Of a stretch of 64,000 nt of DNA, positions 11,506 to 24,000 are shown one piece after another. The stretch is from Cheiracanthium punctorium (taxonomy: Eukaryota; Arthropoda; Arachnida; Araneae; Cheiracanthiidae). The notes beneath the pieces are model-generated. The model made no database searches and was not told the DNA's origin. It was given only the letters and a program-made list of their open reading frames with translations. The position numbers were made by a program, and so were the translations under genes. The stretch spans positions 62,001-126,000 of the forward strand of contig JAWZYV010013157.1 in the NCBI GenBank assembly GCA_038373885.1. Direction: 5' to 3'. Every line of letters starts with the position of its first letter. The stretch's first letter is position 1.

Positions 11506-11799
11506 TTAACCCATAACGCACAGCTTCCTATTTTTAAGATGGTCGCAAAATTCGTTGGTTGCAAAAATAAAGAAACATTAACTTATTTTCCTATCTCAGT
11601 TTCTCGAATAATAAATCTGGTTTCCACAAAATACTCAGCGATAACAAATAAAATAGCGAATCATTCACTATTTTATTCATATTTTTTAGAAAAAGAAGTG
11701 ATTTCTTCATACCTATAAATGTCGGAAAATTCTTTATCACTTCTAGCATCAACATAAATTGGAGAGTCTGATGAAAAAAGTCGGGCGCTAATGGGTTAA
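11506..11799 (+). mobile_element. piggyBac-like MITE, copy A
   Basis: The element starts TTAACCCATAACGC and ends GTCGGGCGCTAATGGGTTAA, so both ends are TTAA followed or preceded by CCC/GGG, the signature of piggyBac transposons. It lies at the TTAA inside the monomer phrase CCAACCTTAAG, and the array resumes after it. No transposase is present in 294 bp. The 70-87 codon frames inside it are the same chance frames seen in copy B. Confidence 0.82.
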
Positions 11800-12437
11800 T
11801 GTAAAAACAATGGTTCAAGAACGTCGTATTATTGTAACATTTAAAGGTGGACAAACCGTGTACTGCATTTAAATTTCGAAATCTACATCAAGACAAAAAC
11901 AATTGTTTCAGAACACGGCCATAGAATACTGCTGAAATAGACGGACACTTCATTCGATCCTAACCTTAAGCAGAAAACAACGGTTAAAGAACGCAGTATT
12001 AGTTTAACATATTAAAGTGAACGCAGCCTTTTCTCCACTCAGAATACGAAAACTACATGAAGAAAAACTCAAAGATTTAAGAACACTGATAAGGAATAAT
12101 GCGAAATAGACGGACGCTGCATTCGAACCCAATATTTTAATAACACAACTATGGAAAAACCTTTCTAGATCACAACCTCGGCAATCGAATGAAAGAAAAG
12201 AATTTCATCGAAACCTAAACCCCAAAATAAAAGTTTAAGAAAAAATTTAGAGTTCCCGGCGTTCTCCCGGAATGCCGACGAAAAGCGTTTTAACAACAAG
12301 TTCGTAATTTAGCAATTCCGGAAGAACACAACTTGTATTGCTATTAGAAAAGAATTCGAAAACATCCTCAAGACAAAAACTACGAACACGGCCATGTAAT
12401 CCCGGGAAATAGACGAAGGCTGTATTCAAAACCTACT

Positions 12438-12810
12438 TTAACGCATAACGCACAGCCCTACTAGCAATTTTGCTCGGGCCGTCATCGGCTGGCTACGTGG
12501 CCGTTGGTAGCCCAAGCAAAATTTCTAGTAGGGAGCTTCCTATTTTTAAGATGGTCGCAAAATTCGTAGGTTGCAAAAATAAAGAAACATTAAGTTATTT
12601 TCCTATTTCAGTTTCTCGAATAATAAATCTGGTTTCCACAAAATACTCAGCGATAACAAATAAAATGCAAATCATTCACTATTTTATTCATATTTTTTAG
12701 AAAAAGAAGTGATTTCTTCGTACCTATAAATGTCGGAAAATTCTTTATCACTTCTAGCATCAACATAAATTGGAGAGTCTGATGAAAAAAGTCGGGCGCT
12801 AATGGGTTAA
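12438..12810 (+). mobile_element. piggyBac-like MITE, copy B, with nested hairpin
   Basis: This is the duplicate of copy A within the roughly 1-kb tandem duplication. Its left terminus has decayed to TTAACGCATAACGC and its right terminus GTCGGGCGCTAATGGGTTAA is intact. It differs from copy A mainly by a 78-bp insertion at 12,456-12,533. Confidence 0.82.
12456..12533. mobile_element. 78-bp terminal-hairpin insertion nested in MITE copy B
   Basis: CCCTACTAGCAATTTTGCT opens and AGCAAAATTTCTAGTAGGG closes a 78-bp insert that copy A lacks, flanked by AG on both sides (12,454-12,455 and 12,534-12,535). The interior is GC-rich and can pair further (TCGGCTGGCTACGTGGCCGT). Comparison with copy A gives the empty site directly, so boundaries are exact to the 2-bp ambiguity. 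The family is not recognised. Confidence 0.8.
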
Positions 12811-12950
12811 TGTAAAAACAATGGTTCAAGAACGTCGTATTATTGTAACATTTAAAGGTGGACAAACCGTGTACTGCATTTAAATTTCGAAATCTACATC
12901 AAGACAAAAACCACTGTTTCAGAACACGGATATGGAATACTGTGAAATAG

Positions 12951-13099
12951 GGCAGTTTCACATTACGTCACAATTCTATGCTGGTGGAATAATATGAGGC
13001 TTCTATTGGTTCATTCAAGTTCCTGGTGGACAGAAGTCACTTCGAAAACGAGTTTTTATTGGCAGAATCCATTGTCGGTCACGTGGTTGAAATTGCTCT
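12951..13099. mobile_element. roughly 150-bp MITE with imperfect inverted ends
   Basis: The monomer phrase GAAATAG|ACGGACGC is split by a 149-bp insert starting GGCAGTTTCACATTACGTCA and ending TCACGTGGTTGAAATTGCTC. The two ends are imperfect inverted repeats. ATAG occurs on both flanks, a possible 4-bp target duplication. It encodes nothing. The superfamily is uncertain. Confidence 0.7.
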
Positions 13100-14214
13100 A
13101 TAGACGGACGCTGCATTCGGATCTAACCTTAAGTTGAAAACAACGGTTTAAGAATGCGGATTTAGTTCATCAATTAAAGGTGAACGCACCATTGTATTCC
13201 ATTCAGAATTCGAAAACTACATAAAGGAAAAAACAACTATTTGAGAAAAAGGCTATTGAAAATTACGAAGCAGACGCATGCTGCATTCGAACACAATCTC
13301 GAGAGGAAAATAGCGATTTAAGAGCACAGGTTAGGGAAAACCTTTTAAAAGGTTTCATCCCCATGAAAGAAGAATTTCATCCCAGGCTAAAGGTAAAAAC
13401 AACAGTTTAAGAACATGGTCATATAGAATGCAACGAAATGGATCCTCGCCATAATCAAACCCAACCTTGAGGGGAAAACAACGGTTTAAGAACACAGGTT
13501 TTGAAAAAAACCTTTCTAAATGGCCCCCGTCCCCTTGAATCGAATTTAAGAAAAGAATTCCATCTCAGCCTAAACAAAAAAACGCCAGTTTAAGAACAAC
13601 GGCACACAATACTGGTGGACGCTTCATGGACTCTTCATTCGAACCCGACCTTAAGGGCAGAACAACGGTTTAAGAACACAGATTAGGAAAAAACTTTCTA
13701 AAAGGACGCCCTTTGCAATCGAATTGAAAAGATTTTCATCCTACCCTACGTATGGTGGCTACAGGGACAAAGTGTGCTGCGAAATGGGCACAAGCTGCAT
13801 TCGAATCCAACCTGGAGACGAAAACAGCAGTTTAAGAACATATTTTTGGAAAAATATTTTTAAACGGACCCCCATCAACCCTGGCATTGAATTTGAGGAA
13901 AGAATACTGCGAAATAGACTGATGTTGCATTCGAACTTAATCTTAAGAAAGAAAACAACGATTTAAGAACACGGCCATGGAATACTGGGAAATGGAAGCA
14001 CGCTGCATTTGAACCCAACCTTAAAAAAAGAACAGTTCAAGAACACAGATTTGGTAATCCTTTCTAGATTGACGCCCCCTGCATTCGAATTAAGGAATAA
14101 AATTTCAATCGAGCCTACCCCCCGCAATAAAGTTAAAGAACACGGCAATAGAACACCGCGAAATCGACCCACGCCACAATCGAACCCAAACATCACACGA
14201 AAACAACGGTTTAA

Positions 14215-14352
14215 CGGCCTTATTCACCAAAAACTTGTCCTGAGAATTAATCCGAACTCAAGTGGTAAAGTAATCGATAGGATATCTTATCGATGACTTT
14301 AACAACCGTTTTAGGATTAATCCCCATGTTAAGTGTTTGGTGAATAAGGCCA
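14215..14352. mobile_element. Harbinger-like MITE (TAA target)
   Basis: GGCCTTATTCACCAAA and TTTGGTGAATAAGGCC form perfect 16-bp terminal inverted repeats, and the internal arms stay partly complementary (AATTAATCC / GGATTAATCC, ATCGATAG / TTATCGAT). The insert splits the array box GGTTTAA|GAACACAGG, with TAA present on both sides (14,212-14,214 and 14,353-14,355). A 3-bp TAA/TTA duplication is typical of PIF/Harbinger; the assignment rests on that and on the GGCC-type end. Confidence 0.78.
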
Positions 14353-17300
14353 TAAGATCACAGGTTTTGAAAAACCTTTCTAAATGGACGCCCAACGGAA
14401 TCGAATCTAAGAAAAGAATTTCATCTCAGCCAAAAGCGAAAAACGGAGGTTTAAGGACACGGTCGTATAACAGAGCTAAATAGACGGACACTTCATTAGA
14501 TCCGAACCTTAAAGTGAAAGCAACGCTTTCAGAACAAGGTATTTAACACTTTAAGGTGAACGTACCCTGCACTCCATTCAGAATTCGAAAACTACATGAA
14601 GACAAAAACGATTTAAGAACAAGGCCATGGAACATTGCGAAACGGACGCATGCTGCATTCGAACGAAAAATTGAGTAGAAAACAGCGGTTTCAAAAACCT
14701 TTCCAGATTAAATCGAATGAAGGGGTTGTCAAAGAAAAATTTTCAACCCAGCTTTTACCGATAAAGGACAGTTTAAGAACACGCTGCATTAGAAACCAAA
14801 CTTAAGCGGAAAAACACGTTTTAAAACGCAGAATTAGTACAAAACTTAAAGGTGAACGCCCCATGTAATCCATTCAGAATTCGAAAACTATATCAAGACA
14901 AAAACAAAGATTTCAGAACAAGGACATCCAACATTCCGAAAAAAGATTCATGCTTCATTTGAACGATAACTTAAGAACAAAATTACGGTATAAGAACACA
15001 GGTTAGAAAAACTTTTTTAGACTGATGCCCCTGCATTCGAATTAAAGAAAAGATCTTCAACCCAGTCTAAACCCCCCCCCCAAAAAAAAAAGTTTAAGAA
15101 CACGGTTTTAGAAAAATTTCCATGGACTCTCCTTCATTTTAACAAGGAATGCAGACGAAAGCGGTTTAAGAACATCGTCATAGTTTAACAATTCCGGAAG
15201 ATCCCACACTGTATTCCAATGAGAAGACATATCGAAAACTGCCTCAAGTAAAAACTAACAGTTTAAGAACACGTCCACAGAATACTATGAAATAGATGCA
15301 CGCTGCATTCGAACCAACCTCAAGACGAAAATAACGGTTTAAGAATACAGCTGTTGGAAGAAAACTTTCTGTATGAACATTTTCTGCATTCCAATTAAAA
15401 AAAAAGAGTTTCATCTCAGCCTAAAGCCAAAAACAGCGGTTTAATAACACGGCCAAAGGATACCACGAAATGGACCCACGCTACATTCAAACCAAAACTT
15501 GAGATGAGAACAACGGTTTAAGAACACAGATTTTGAAAAACCTTTCTATAAGGACTTCCCCTGTAATCAAATTCAAGAAAATTTTTTTATCCCAGCCTAA
15601 ATTCTAAAAGGATGGTTTAAGAACATGACCATAGAATAATGCGAAGTAGACGGACGCTGCAATCGAACCTAAACTTAAAGCAGAAAAACCGGTTTAAGAA
15701 CGCAGGTTTGGAAAGATTTTGTAGATTAATTGGAATGCAGGGGGTATCAAAGACAAAAATTTCATCTTAGCCCAACCCCCACCAAAGAAAAAAGTTTAAG
15801 AACACGGTTTAAGAAAAATTTAGATGGAAGCTTCCGGTATTTTAACACAGAATGCAGCAGAAAGCGATTTAAGACACGGTTATAGTTTATTATTAGAATT
15901 GAACCTGCATTGCAATCAGAAGGGAATTCGAAAAGTTCCTAAGGTAAAAAATAACGGTTTAAGAACATGGTATTTTACCGGGATTATTAGATTACCGGGA
16001 AACGGACCCACGCTAAAATTAGAACCGGAACTTGAGACGAAAACAGCGGTTTAAGAACACATGTTTGAAAGCCCTTCTAGTAAATTGGCGGTCTCTGCAA
16101 TTAAAGAAAAGATTTTCAACCCAGCCTTAACCCAAAAACTACGGTTTAACAGGGTCATGAAATTTTGCGAAATAGACGGATGCTGCGTTCGAACCCAACC
16201 TTAAGGGAAAAAGAACGGTTTAAGAATGCAGATCAATTAGAACTTAAAGGTAACTGAACCCTTTATTCAATTCAGAATTCGAAAACTAAATCATGACAAA
16301 AACAACGATTTAAGAACAATACCATGGAACATTGCGAAACGGTCGCATGCTGCATTCGAACCTAAACTTCAGACGAAAATTACGGTTTAAGAACGTAGTT
16401 ACTACCTTAACACTTAAAGGTGAACGTACGCAGCACTCCATTCAGAATTTAAGAAACTACATCAAGACAAAAACAACGATTTAACAACACAGCATTCGAT
16501 TACTGCGAAATGGACGGACTCTACATTCGTACCCAATTCAAGACGAAATTTAGTTTAAGAACACAGGTAATGAAAATAATTTAAAAAGACGCCCCCTGCA
16601 ATCGAGTTGAAGAAAAGATTTCATCCCATTCTAAAGGCAAAAAACACGATTTAAGAAGACGGCCACGGCATACTGAAAAATGGAGATAGGCTGCATTCGA
16701 ACCTAACATTCAGAAGAAACGAACGGTTTAAAAATAAGAGCGGAAGATCACAAAATGGACCCTCGCTACAATGGAACCCAACTTGAGACGAAAATCACGG
16801 TTTAAGAACACAGGTATTGAAAAACATTTTTCAATGCACCCCCCACCACTACCTACACCCACCTACGTACCCTAGAAAAGAATTTAAGTAAAGAATTTCA
16901 TCCCAGCCTAAAGCGAAAAACGACGGTTTAAAAATACGACATAGAAGACTGCATAATAGATGGACTCTTCATACGAAACCTATCTTAAGGGGATAATCAA
17001 CAGTTTAAGAATGCGGTATTAGTTTAAGACTTACTGGAGAACGCAACCTGTAATCCATTCAGAATACGAAAACTACATCAGGAAAAAAGCAACGATAATC
17101 GGTTATAAAGAACACGGATTTGAAAAACCGGGAAATGGACGAACACTCCATTCGATCCCAACCTTAAGACGAAAAGAACGGTTTAAGAACGCAGGTTTCG
17201 AAAGCCTTTCTGGATTGACGCCCGTGCATTCCAATTAAAGAAAGGAATTTCTACTAATCCTAAACCCAAAAACAAAAGTTTAAGAACACGGTTTTAAGAA

Positions 17301-17553
17301 AATTTACATGGAAACTCCCAGCATTTTAACACAGAAAACTGCCAAAAGCCTTTTATGAACCCGGCCATAGTTTAATAATTCCGGAAGAACTGAATCTGTA
17401 TTGCAATTAGAAGAGAATTCGAAAACTTACTCAAGTCATATGTAACACTTTAAGAACACAGCATTGAACAACGCGAAATGGACCTACGCTAAATTCGAAT
17501 CACACGTTTAGACGAAAGCAGCGGCATTAAGAACACATGTTTCGAAATCTTTT

Positions 17554-17609
17554 TTAAGTAATTTTAAATACTTGTGTTTCTCATTCGAATGAGATACCAA
17601 GGACAAGTT
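17554..17609. repeat. palindromic insertion within a B-class monomer
   Basis: Relative to sibling monomers, which read TCTTTTCTAG then TTTGATGC, about 55 bp are inserted here. The insert contains TCTCATTCGAATGAGA (perfect 16-bp palindrome) within wider ACTTGT...ACAAGT arms, and AAGTA...TACTT beside it. The equivalent position in copy 2 (about 23,100) lacks it. It may be a miniature foldback element or a replication error; the family is not recognised. Confidence 0.6.
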
Positions 17610-19260
17610 TGATGCTCCCTGTATTCGAATTATAGAAAAGGTTTTCAGCCCTGTCTAAACCCAAAAAGGACGGTTTAAGAACACGGGATAGAGTACTGCG
17701 AAATAGACGGACGCTGCATTCGAACCCAGCTTTAAGTGGAAAACAACGGTTTTAAAACCCGGAATTAGTACAACACTTAAAGGTGAACGCACCCTGCAAT
17801 CCATTCAGAATTCGAAAACTACATCAAGAAAAAAACAACGACTTAAGAACAAGGACATGGAACATTGCGAAAAAAGACGCATGCTGCATTCGAACGCAAA
17901 CTTAAGACCAAAATTACGGTTTATGAACACATATTAGGAAAAACTTTTCTCGACTGACGCCACCTGCATTCGAATTAAAGAAAAGATCTTCAACCCAGCG
18001 TAAACCAAAAATAAATTGAACAACATGATTCTAGAAAAAAATTTCATGGACGCTCCTTCATTTTAAAACCGAATTCAGCCGAAAACGGTTTAAAAACATC
18101 GTCATAGTTCAACAATTCCGGTAGATCCCACACTGCATTCCAATAAGAAGACATAGCGAAAACTGCCTCAAGTCAAAAGTAACAGTTTAAGAACACGGCA
18201 AAACACTACTGTGAAATAGACGCACGCTGCATATGAACCAAACCTCAAGACGAAAACAACGGTTTAAGAATACCGCTTTGGAAAAAAAAAAAAAACTTTC
18301 TGTATGAACATTCCCTACATTCGAATTAAAGAAAAGAATTTCATCTCAGCCTAAAGCCAAACACAATGGTATAAGAACAAGGCCAAAGGATACCGCGAAA
18401 TGAACCCACGATACATTCGATCCCAACCTTGAGACGAAAACAACGGTTTAAGAACAAGTGTTTTGAAAAAAAATTTGTAAATGAGCTTCTCCTGGAATCG
18501 AATTTAAGAAAAGAATTTTATCTCAGCCTAAAGCGAAAAACGACAGTTTAAAAACACGGACTTGGAATACTGCGAAATTCACGAACGCAGCATTAGATCC
18601 CAGCCTTAAGGGGGAAACAACGGTTTACAAACGCGGTTTTTAACACTTTAAGGTGAACGCACCCTGTACTCCATTCAGAATACGAAAGCGACAAAACAAC
18701 GATTTAATAACACGACCATGGAATACTGGGAAATGGACGCACGCTGCATTCGTACCCAACGGTTTAAGAACACCACTTTGAAAACCCTTTCTAGATGGAC
18801 GCCCCCGGCAATCGGATGAAAGAAAATAATTTCATCCCAGCCTAAACCCAAAACAAAAGTTTAAGAACACGGTTTAAGAAAAAAATTTGCTTGGGCTTTG
18901 CAAAAATGGGAGCTATCGGAATTTTAATATCGAGTGCAGCCTAAATTCGGCTTCAGACACGTGAATAATTTAAGAATTCCGAAAGAACTTAACCTGCATT
19001 GCTTTTAGAAGTGAATTCGAAAACATCCTCTAGAAAGAAACAACTATTTAAGGACACGACCATGGAACACTGGGAATAGGCCGAAAGCCGCTTTCGAAAC
19101 CAACTTGAAGGGGAAAACAATGGTTTAAGAACGCTGTATTATTTTAAAACTTAAAAGTGAACGCATACTGTATTTTATTCAGAATTCGAAAATTACATAA
19201 AGACAAAAACAGCGATTTAAGAACAAGGCCATCCAAACACTGCGAAAAAAGACGTATGGT

Positions 19261-19410
19261 TTAAATACGGGTAAGGACCCTTGAGAAAGACCACCATGGA
19301 GGGCATCCCTCCTTTTATTGTACTACTGACGAGGATTTATAATCGGGCTTCAAGCCATGTACAGAAATCAGATATACCTGTTAACAATAACAATAACAAC
19401 AACAACAACT
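19261..19410 (+). mobile_element. 5'-truncated SINE in higher-order copy 1
   Basis: TTAAATACGGGTAAGGACCC, GAGAAAGACCACCATGGAGG, ACTGACGAGGATTTATAATC and GGGCTTCAAGCC then a CAATAACAACAACAAC tail match the 3' two thirds of the full SINEs at 25.1 and 35.7 kb. The tRNA-like head is absent. A homologous copy sits at 25,573-25,720 in higher-order copy 2, at the same place in the monomer (after GACGTATG-type sequence), so the insertion predates amplification of the unit. Confidence 0.85.
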
Positions 19411-20727
19411 ATGCTACATTCGGACGAACACTTAAGACCGTAAGTACGGTTTAAGAACACAGGCTAGGAAAAACCTTTATAGATTCACGCTCCCTGCATT
19501 CTAATTAAAGATCTAGAACCCAGCCTAAACCCAAAACGGACGGTATAAGAACACGCCCATGATACTGCGAAATAGAGGACGCTGCTTTCGTACATAACCT
19601 TAAGGGGGAAAACGGATTAAGAACGTCGAATCAGTTTAACATTTAAAGGTAAACGCATCCTCTATTCCTTTCAGAATTCGATAACTACATCAACACAAAA
19701 AGAAAGATTTAAGAACATGATCAGGAATATTGCAAATCGGACGCATGCTACATTCGAACAAAAGCTTTAGACGAAAATAACGTTTTAAGAACACAGGTAG
19801 GAAAAACCTTTCTAACAGGACACTCCCTGAAATCGAGTTGAAGAAAAGAATTTCATCCAAGCCTAAATACAAGAACAACGATTAACGAACACGGCCTAGA
19901 ACACCGCGAAATAGTACCACACTAAATCCGTCCCCAGCTTTCAGATGAAAATAACAATTTAAAAACTCAGGTTTTGAAAAACCTTTCTAAATGGACACCC
20001 CCTCCCCACCTTGGAATCGAATTTAAGAAAAGAATTTCAACCATGCCTAAAGCCAAAAACGAAGGTTTAAGAACACGGCCATAGATCACTGCTAAATAGA
20101 CGGACGCTTCATTCGATCCCAGGGGAAAACAAAGGCTTAAGACCGGGGGATTTATCACTTTAAGGTGAACGCAGCCTACATCAAAACAAAACCACTATTT
20201 ACGAACACGACCATAGAATACTGGGAAATGGCCTCACCCTGCATTCGAACCCAAAATTAAGACAAAAATAACGGTATAAGAAAACAGGCTAGGAAAAACC
20301 TTTCTAAAAGGACGCCCCCTGCGATCGAATTGAAGAGAATTTCATCCCAGCCGAAAGCGAAAAACAACAGTTTAAGAACACGGCTAAAGTATACCACGAA
20401 ATGGACCCACACTGGATTCGAACTCAACCTTGAAAAGAAAACAGCAATTCAAGAAAACATGTTTCGAAAACATTTCCAGATTAATTGGAACACAGCGGCC
20501 GTCAAAGAAAAATTTTCAACTCAGCTTAAACCGAAAAAGGACAGTTTAAGAACAGGGCACGGAATACTGCGAAACAGACGGACGCTGCATTCGAACCTAA
20601 ACTTAAGGAGAAAACAACAATTAAAAACGCGGAATTAGAACAACGCATAAAGGTGAACGCACCCTGTAATAAATTCAGCATTCGAAAACTACATGATGAC
20701 AAAATCAATGATTTAAGAACAAGGACA

Positions 20728-21005
20728 CGAATGTTTAGCATAGTGGTTAACGCCACTGACATTGGGAGACGGCTCAAGTGGAGCAACAGGGTGCTGTCCT
20801 CTCGCGTGGCCGTCGGTCTAGCGGTCTGGAGTTTTGGGCGTGTTTCTCCAGATGTAACGTGAATACGCGCGAGATACAGAGAAAATACCTTGCCCATGGC
20901 ATTTACCCCCCCCCTTGTGCATGTCCCTATTTTGATATGGATTTATAAGCAGTTCTTCGTGAACAAGCATACAAACCGGAACACATGTTCCAACACAACA
21001 ACAAC
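20728..21005 (+). mobile_element. full-length tRNA-derived SINE with 12-bp target duplication
   Basis: The head TAGCATAGTGGTTAACGCCA resembles an A-box. The body contains TCTGGAGTTTTGGGCGTGTT, TCTCCAGATGTAACGTGAAT and ATGGATTTATAAGCAGTTCT, ending in a CAACACAACAACAACAG tail. AGAACAAGGACA flanks it on both sides (20,716-20,727 and 21,006-21,017), and the array monomer resumes exactly. It is a variant subfamily relative to the 25.1-kb copy. As a SINE it would depend on a LINE reverse transcriptase in trans. Confidence 0.88.
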
Positions 21006-24000
21006 AGAACAAGGACATCGAACAGTGCGAAAAAAGACTCATGCTGCATTTGAACGCAAACTTAAGACCAAAATTACGGTTTAAGAACACAGGTTAGAAA
21101 AAACGTATCTAGACTGACGCCCTCTGCATTCGAATTAACGAAAAGATCTTAAACCCAGTCTAAACCCCCCCCAAAAAGGTTTAAGAACTCGGTTTAAGAA
21201 AAATTTTCATGGACGGTGGTCCTTCATTTTAACACAGAATGCAGACGAAAACGATTTAAGAACATCGGCATAGTTTAACAATTTCGGAAGATCCCGCACT
21301 GAATTCCAATGAGAAGAGATATCGAAAACTGCCTCAAGTGAAAAATAACAGTTTAAGAATACGGCCCCAGAATACTGTGAAATAGACGCACGCTGTATTC
21401 GAACAAAACCTCAAGACGCAAACAATGATTTAAGAATACAACTTCTAAAGAAAACTTTCTGTATGAACATTCCCTGCATTCAAATTAAAGAAAAGAATTT
21501 CATATCAGCCTAAAGCAAAAAACAAATGTTTAAGAACACGGCCAAAGGATATCTCGAAATGGGCCCTCGCTCCATTCAAACGCAACCTTCAAAGGAGAAC
21601 AACGGTTAAACACACAGGTTTATAAAAACCTTTCTAAAATGACTTACCCTGGAATCGAATTTAAGAAAAGAATTTCATCCCAGCCTAAAGAAAAAAACGA
21701 CGGTTTAAGGACACGGCCATAGAATAATGGGAAATAGATGGACGCTGCAATCGAACCTAACCTTAAGGGGAAAACACGGTTTAAGAACGCAGGTTTGGAA
21801 AGACGGCCCCTGCAATTAAATAAAAGATTTTCAACTCAGCCTAAACCCAAATCTACAGTTTAAGAACACGGTCATGGAATTTTGCGAAATAGACGGACAC
21901 TGCTTTCGAACCCAACCTTAAGAGAAAAACAACGGTTTATGAACGTGGGAAAAATTTAAAACTTAAAGGTGAACGAACCCTGTATTGAATTCCGAATTCG
22001 AAAACTACATCAAGGAAAAACAACCATTTAACAACACGGCATTCGATTACTGCGAAATGGACGGACACTACATTCGAACAGAATTTAAGACGAATTTAAC
22101 AGTTTAAGAACACATGTTAGGAAAAAATTTTAAAAAGACGCCCCTTGCAATCGAGTTGAAGAAAGCAATTTCATCCCATCCTGATGGCAAAAACCGCAAT
22201 TTAAGAGCACGGCCACGGAATACTTAGAAATGGACACACACTGCATACGAAACTTTCTTTAAGAAGAAAAGAACGGTCTAAGAACAAGGGCGGACGATCT
22301 CAAGATGAACCCACGCTGCAATGGAACCCAAACATGAGACAAAAACCACGGTTTAAGAACACAGGTTTTGAAAAACCTTTTTCAGTGGACTCCCACCCCC
22401 ACCCTCCAACGTACCCTGGAATCGATTTTAAGGAAAGAATTTCACCGTAGCCTAAAGCGTAAAACGACGGTTTAAAAATACGGGCACAGAATACTGCTAA
22501 ATAGATGGAGGCTTCACACGAAGTCCAACCTTAAGGGGATAAAAACGGTTTAAGAACGCGGCATTAGTTTAAGACTTACAGGAGAACGCAACATGTACTC
22601 CATTCAGAATACGAAAACTACATGAGGAAAAAAACAACGATTTAAGAACACAGATATATAGAAATACCTGCGAAAATGTAACGCGAGGATTCTGCATTAC
22701 GATTCCCATACCTTAAACACTAAAGGAACACAGGTGTTTAAGAACACAGGTTTCGAAAGCCTTTCTGGATTGACGCCCCATGCATTCCAATTAAAGAAAG
22801 GAATTTCTACCAAGCCTAAACCCAAAAACAAAAGTTTAAGAACACGGTTTAAGGAAACATTTACATGGAAACTCCTGGCTTTTTAACACACAATGATTCC
22901 AAAAGCCTTTTATGAACCCGGTCATAGTTTACCAAATCCGGAAGAACTGAACCTGTATTGCAATTAGAAGGGAACTCGAAATATCTCTCCAGTCATGAGT
23001 AACAGTTTAAGAACATGGCATTGAACTCAGCGAAATGGACAAACGCTAAATTCCAATCACACCTTTAGACGAAAGGAGAAACTTTAAGAACACATGTTTA
23101 GAGATCGTTTCTAGATGAATGCTGCCTGTATTCGAATTAAAGAAACATTTTCAACCCTGCTTTAACCCAAAAAGGACGGTTTAAGAACACGGCATAGAGT
23201 ACTGCGAAGTAGACGGATGCTGCATGCGAACCCAATCGTCAGAGGAAAACAACGGTTTAAAAACCTGGAATTAGTACAAAACTTAAAGGTGAACGCACCC
23301 TGCAATCCATTTAGAATTCGAAAACTACATCAAGAGAAAAACAACGACTTAAGAACAAGGACATCAAACATTTCGAAAAAAGACTCATGCTGCATTCGAA
23401 CGCAAAATTAAGACAAACATTATGGTTTATGAACACAGGTTAGAAAAAAATTTTATACACTGACGCCCCCTGCATTCGAATTAAAGAAAATATCTTCTAT
23501 CCAGCCTAAACCCCAAATAAATTGAACAACACGACTGTAGAAAATATTTTAATGGACGTCCCTTCATTTTAACACCGAATTCAGCCGAAAAAAGTTTAAG
23601 AATATCGTCATAGTTTAACAATTCCTGAAGACCCCACACTCCATTCGAATGCGAAGACATATCGAAAACTGCCTCAAGTCAAAAATAACAGTTTAAGAAC
23701 ACGGCAAAACACTACTGTGAAATAGACGCACGCTGCATTCGAACCAAACCTCAAGACGAAAACAACGGTTTAAGAATACAACTTCTAAAGAAAAGTTTCT
23801 GAATGAACATTCAATACATTCGAATTAAGGAAAAGAATTTTATGTCAGCCTAAGCCAAAAACAACGGTTTCAGAACATGGCCATACGATACCGCGGACCC
23901 ACGATGCATTCGAACCCAACCGTGAGACAAAAACAACGGTTTAAGAACACAGGTTCTGAAAAACATTTGTAAATGGACTGGAATCGAATCTAAGAAAAGA

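Larger units (their letters stand above)
10960..12920 (+). repeat. tandem duplication of a roughly 1-kb array segment carrying a piggyBac-like MITE
   Basis: Segments 10,960-11,909 and 11,910-12,920 are close copies. Both contain ATTCGATCCTAACCTTAAGC, AACATATTAAAGTGAACGCA, CGTTTTAACAACAAGTTCGT and then the same piggyBac-like MITE. The second copy differs by a 78-bp hairpin insertion and short deletions. Sharing of the MITE means the duplication came after that insertion, and the high identity makes it one of the younger events in the array. Confidence 0.88.
14729..20500 (+). repeat. higher-order repeat copy 1 (about 5.8 kb)
   Basis: The unit starts with the anchor TCAAAGAAAAATTTTCAACC, followed by a variant monomer with ATTAGTACAAAACTTAAAGG. 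The same succession of distinctive variants recurs 5,772 bp later. Anchors include the C-rich CACCCCCCACC block near 16,840, TTAAGACTTACTGGAGAACG near 17,023, ACCGAATTCAGCCG near 18,070, and TTGCTTGGGCTTTGCAAAAA at 18,888. It contains an extra palindromic insertion (17,554-17,609) and a 5'-truncated SINE at 19.26 kb. Confidence 0.85.

Noticed and set aside
10272..14196. Several minus-strand open frames of 60-114 codons in the array with recurring peptides such as FECSVRLFRSI
   Set aside because: They are the antisense reading of the tandem monomers. Monomer length is not a multiple of three, frames start and stop at random points of the repeat, and no frame persists across neighbouring units.
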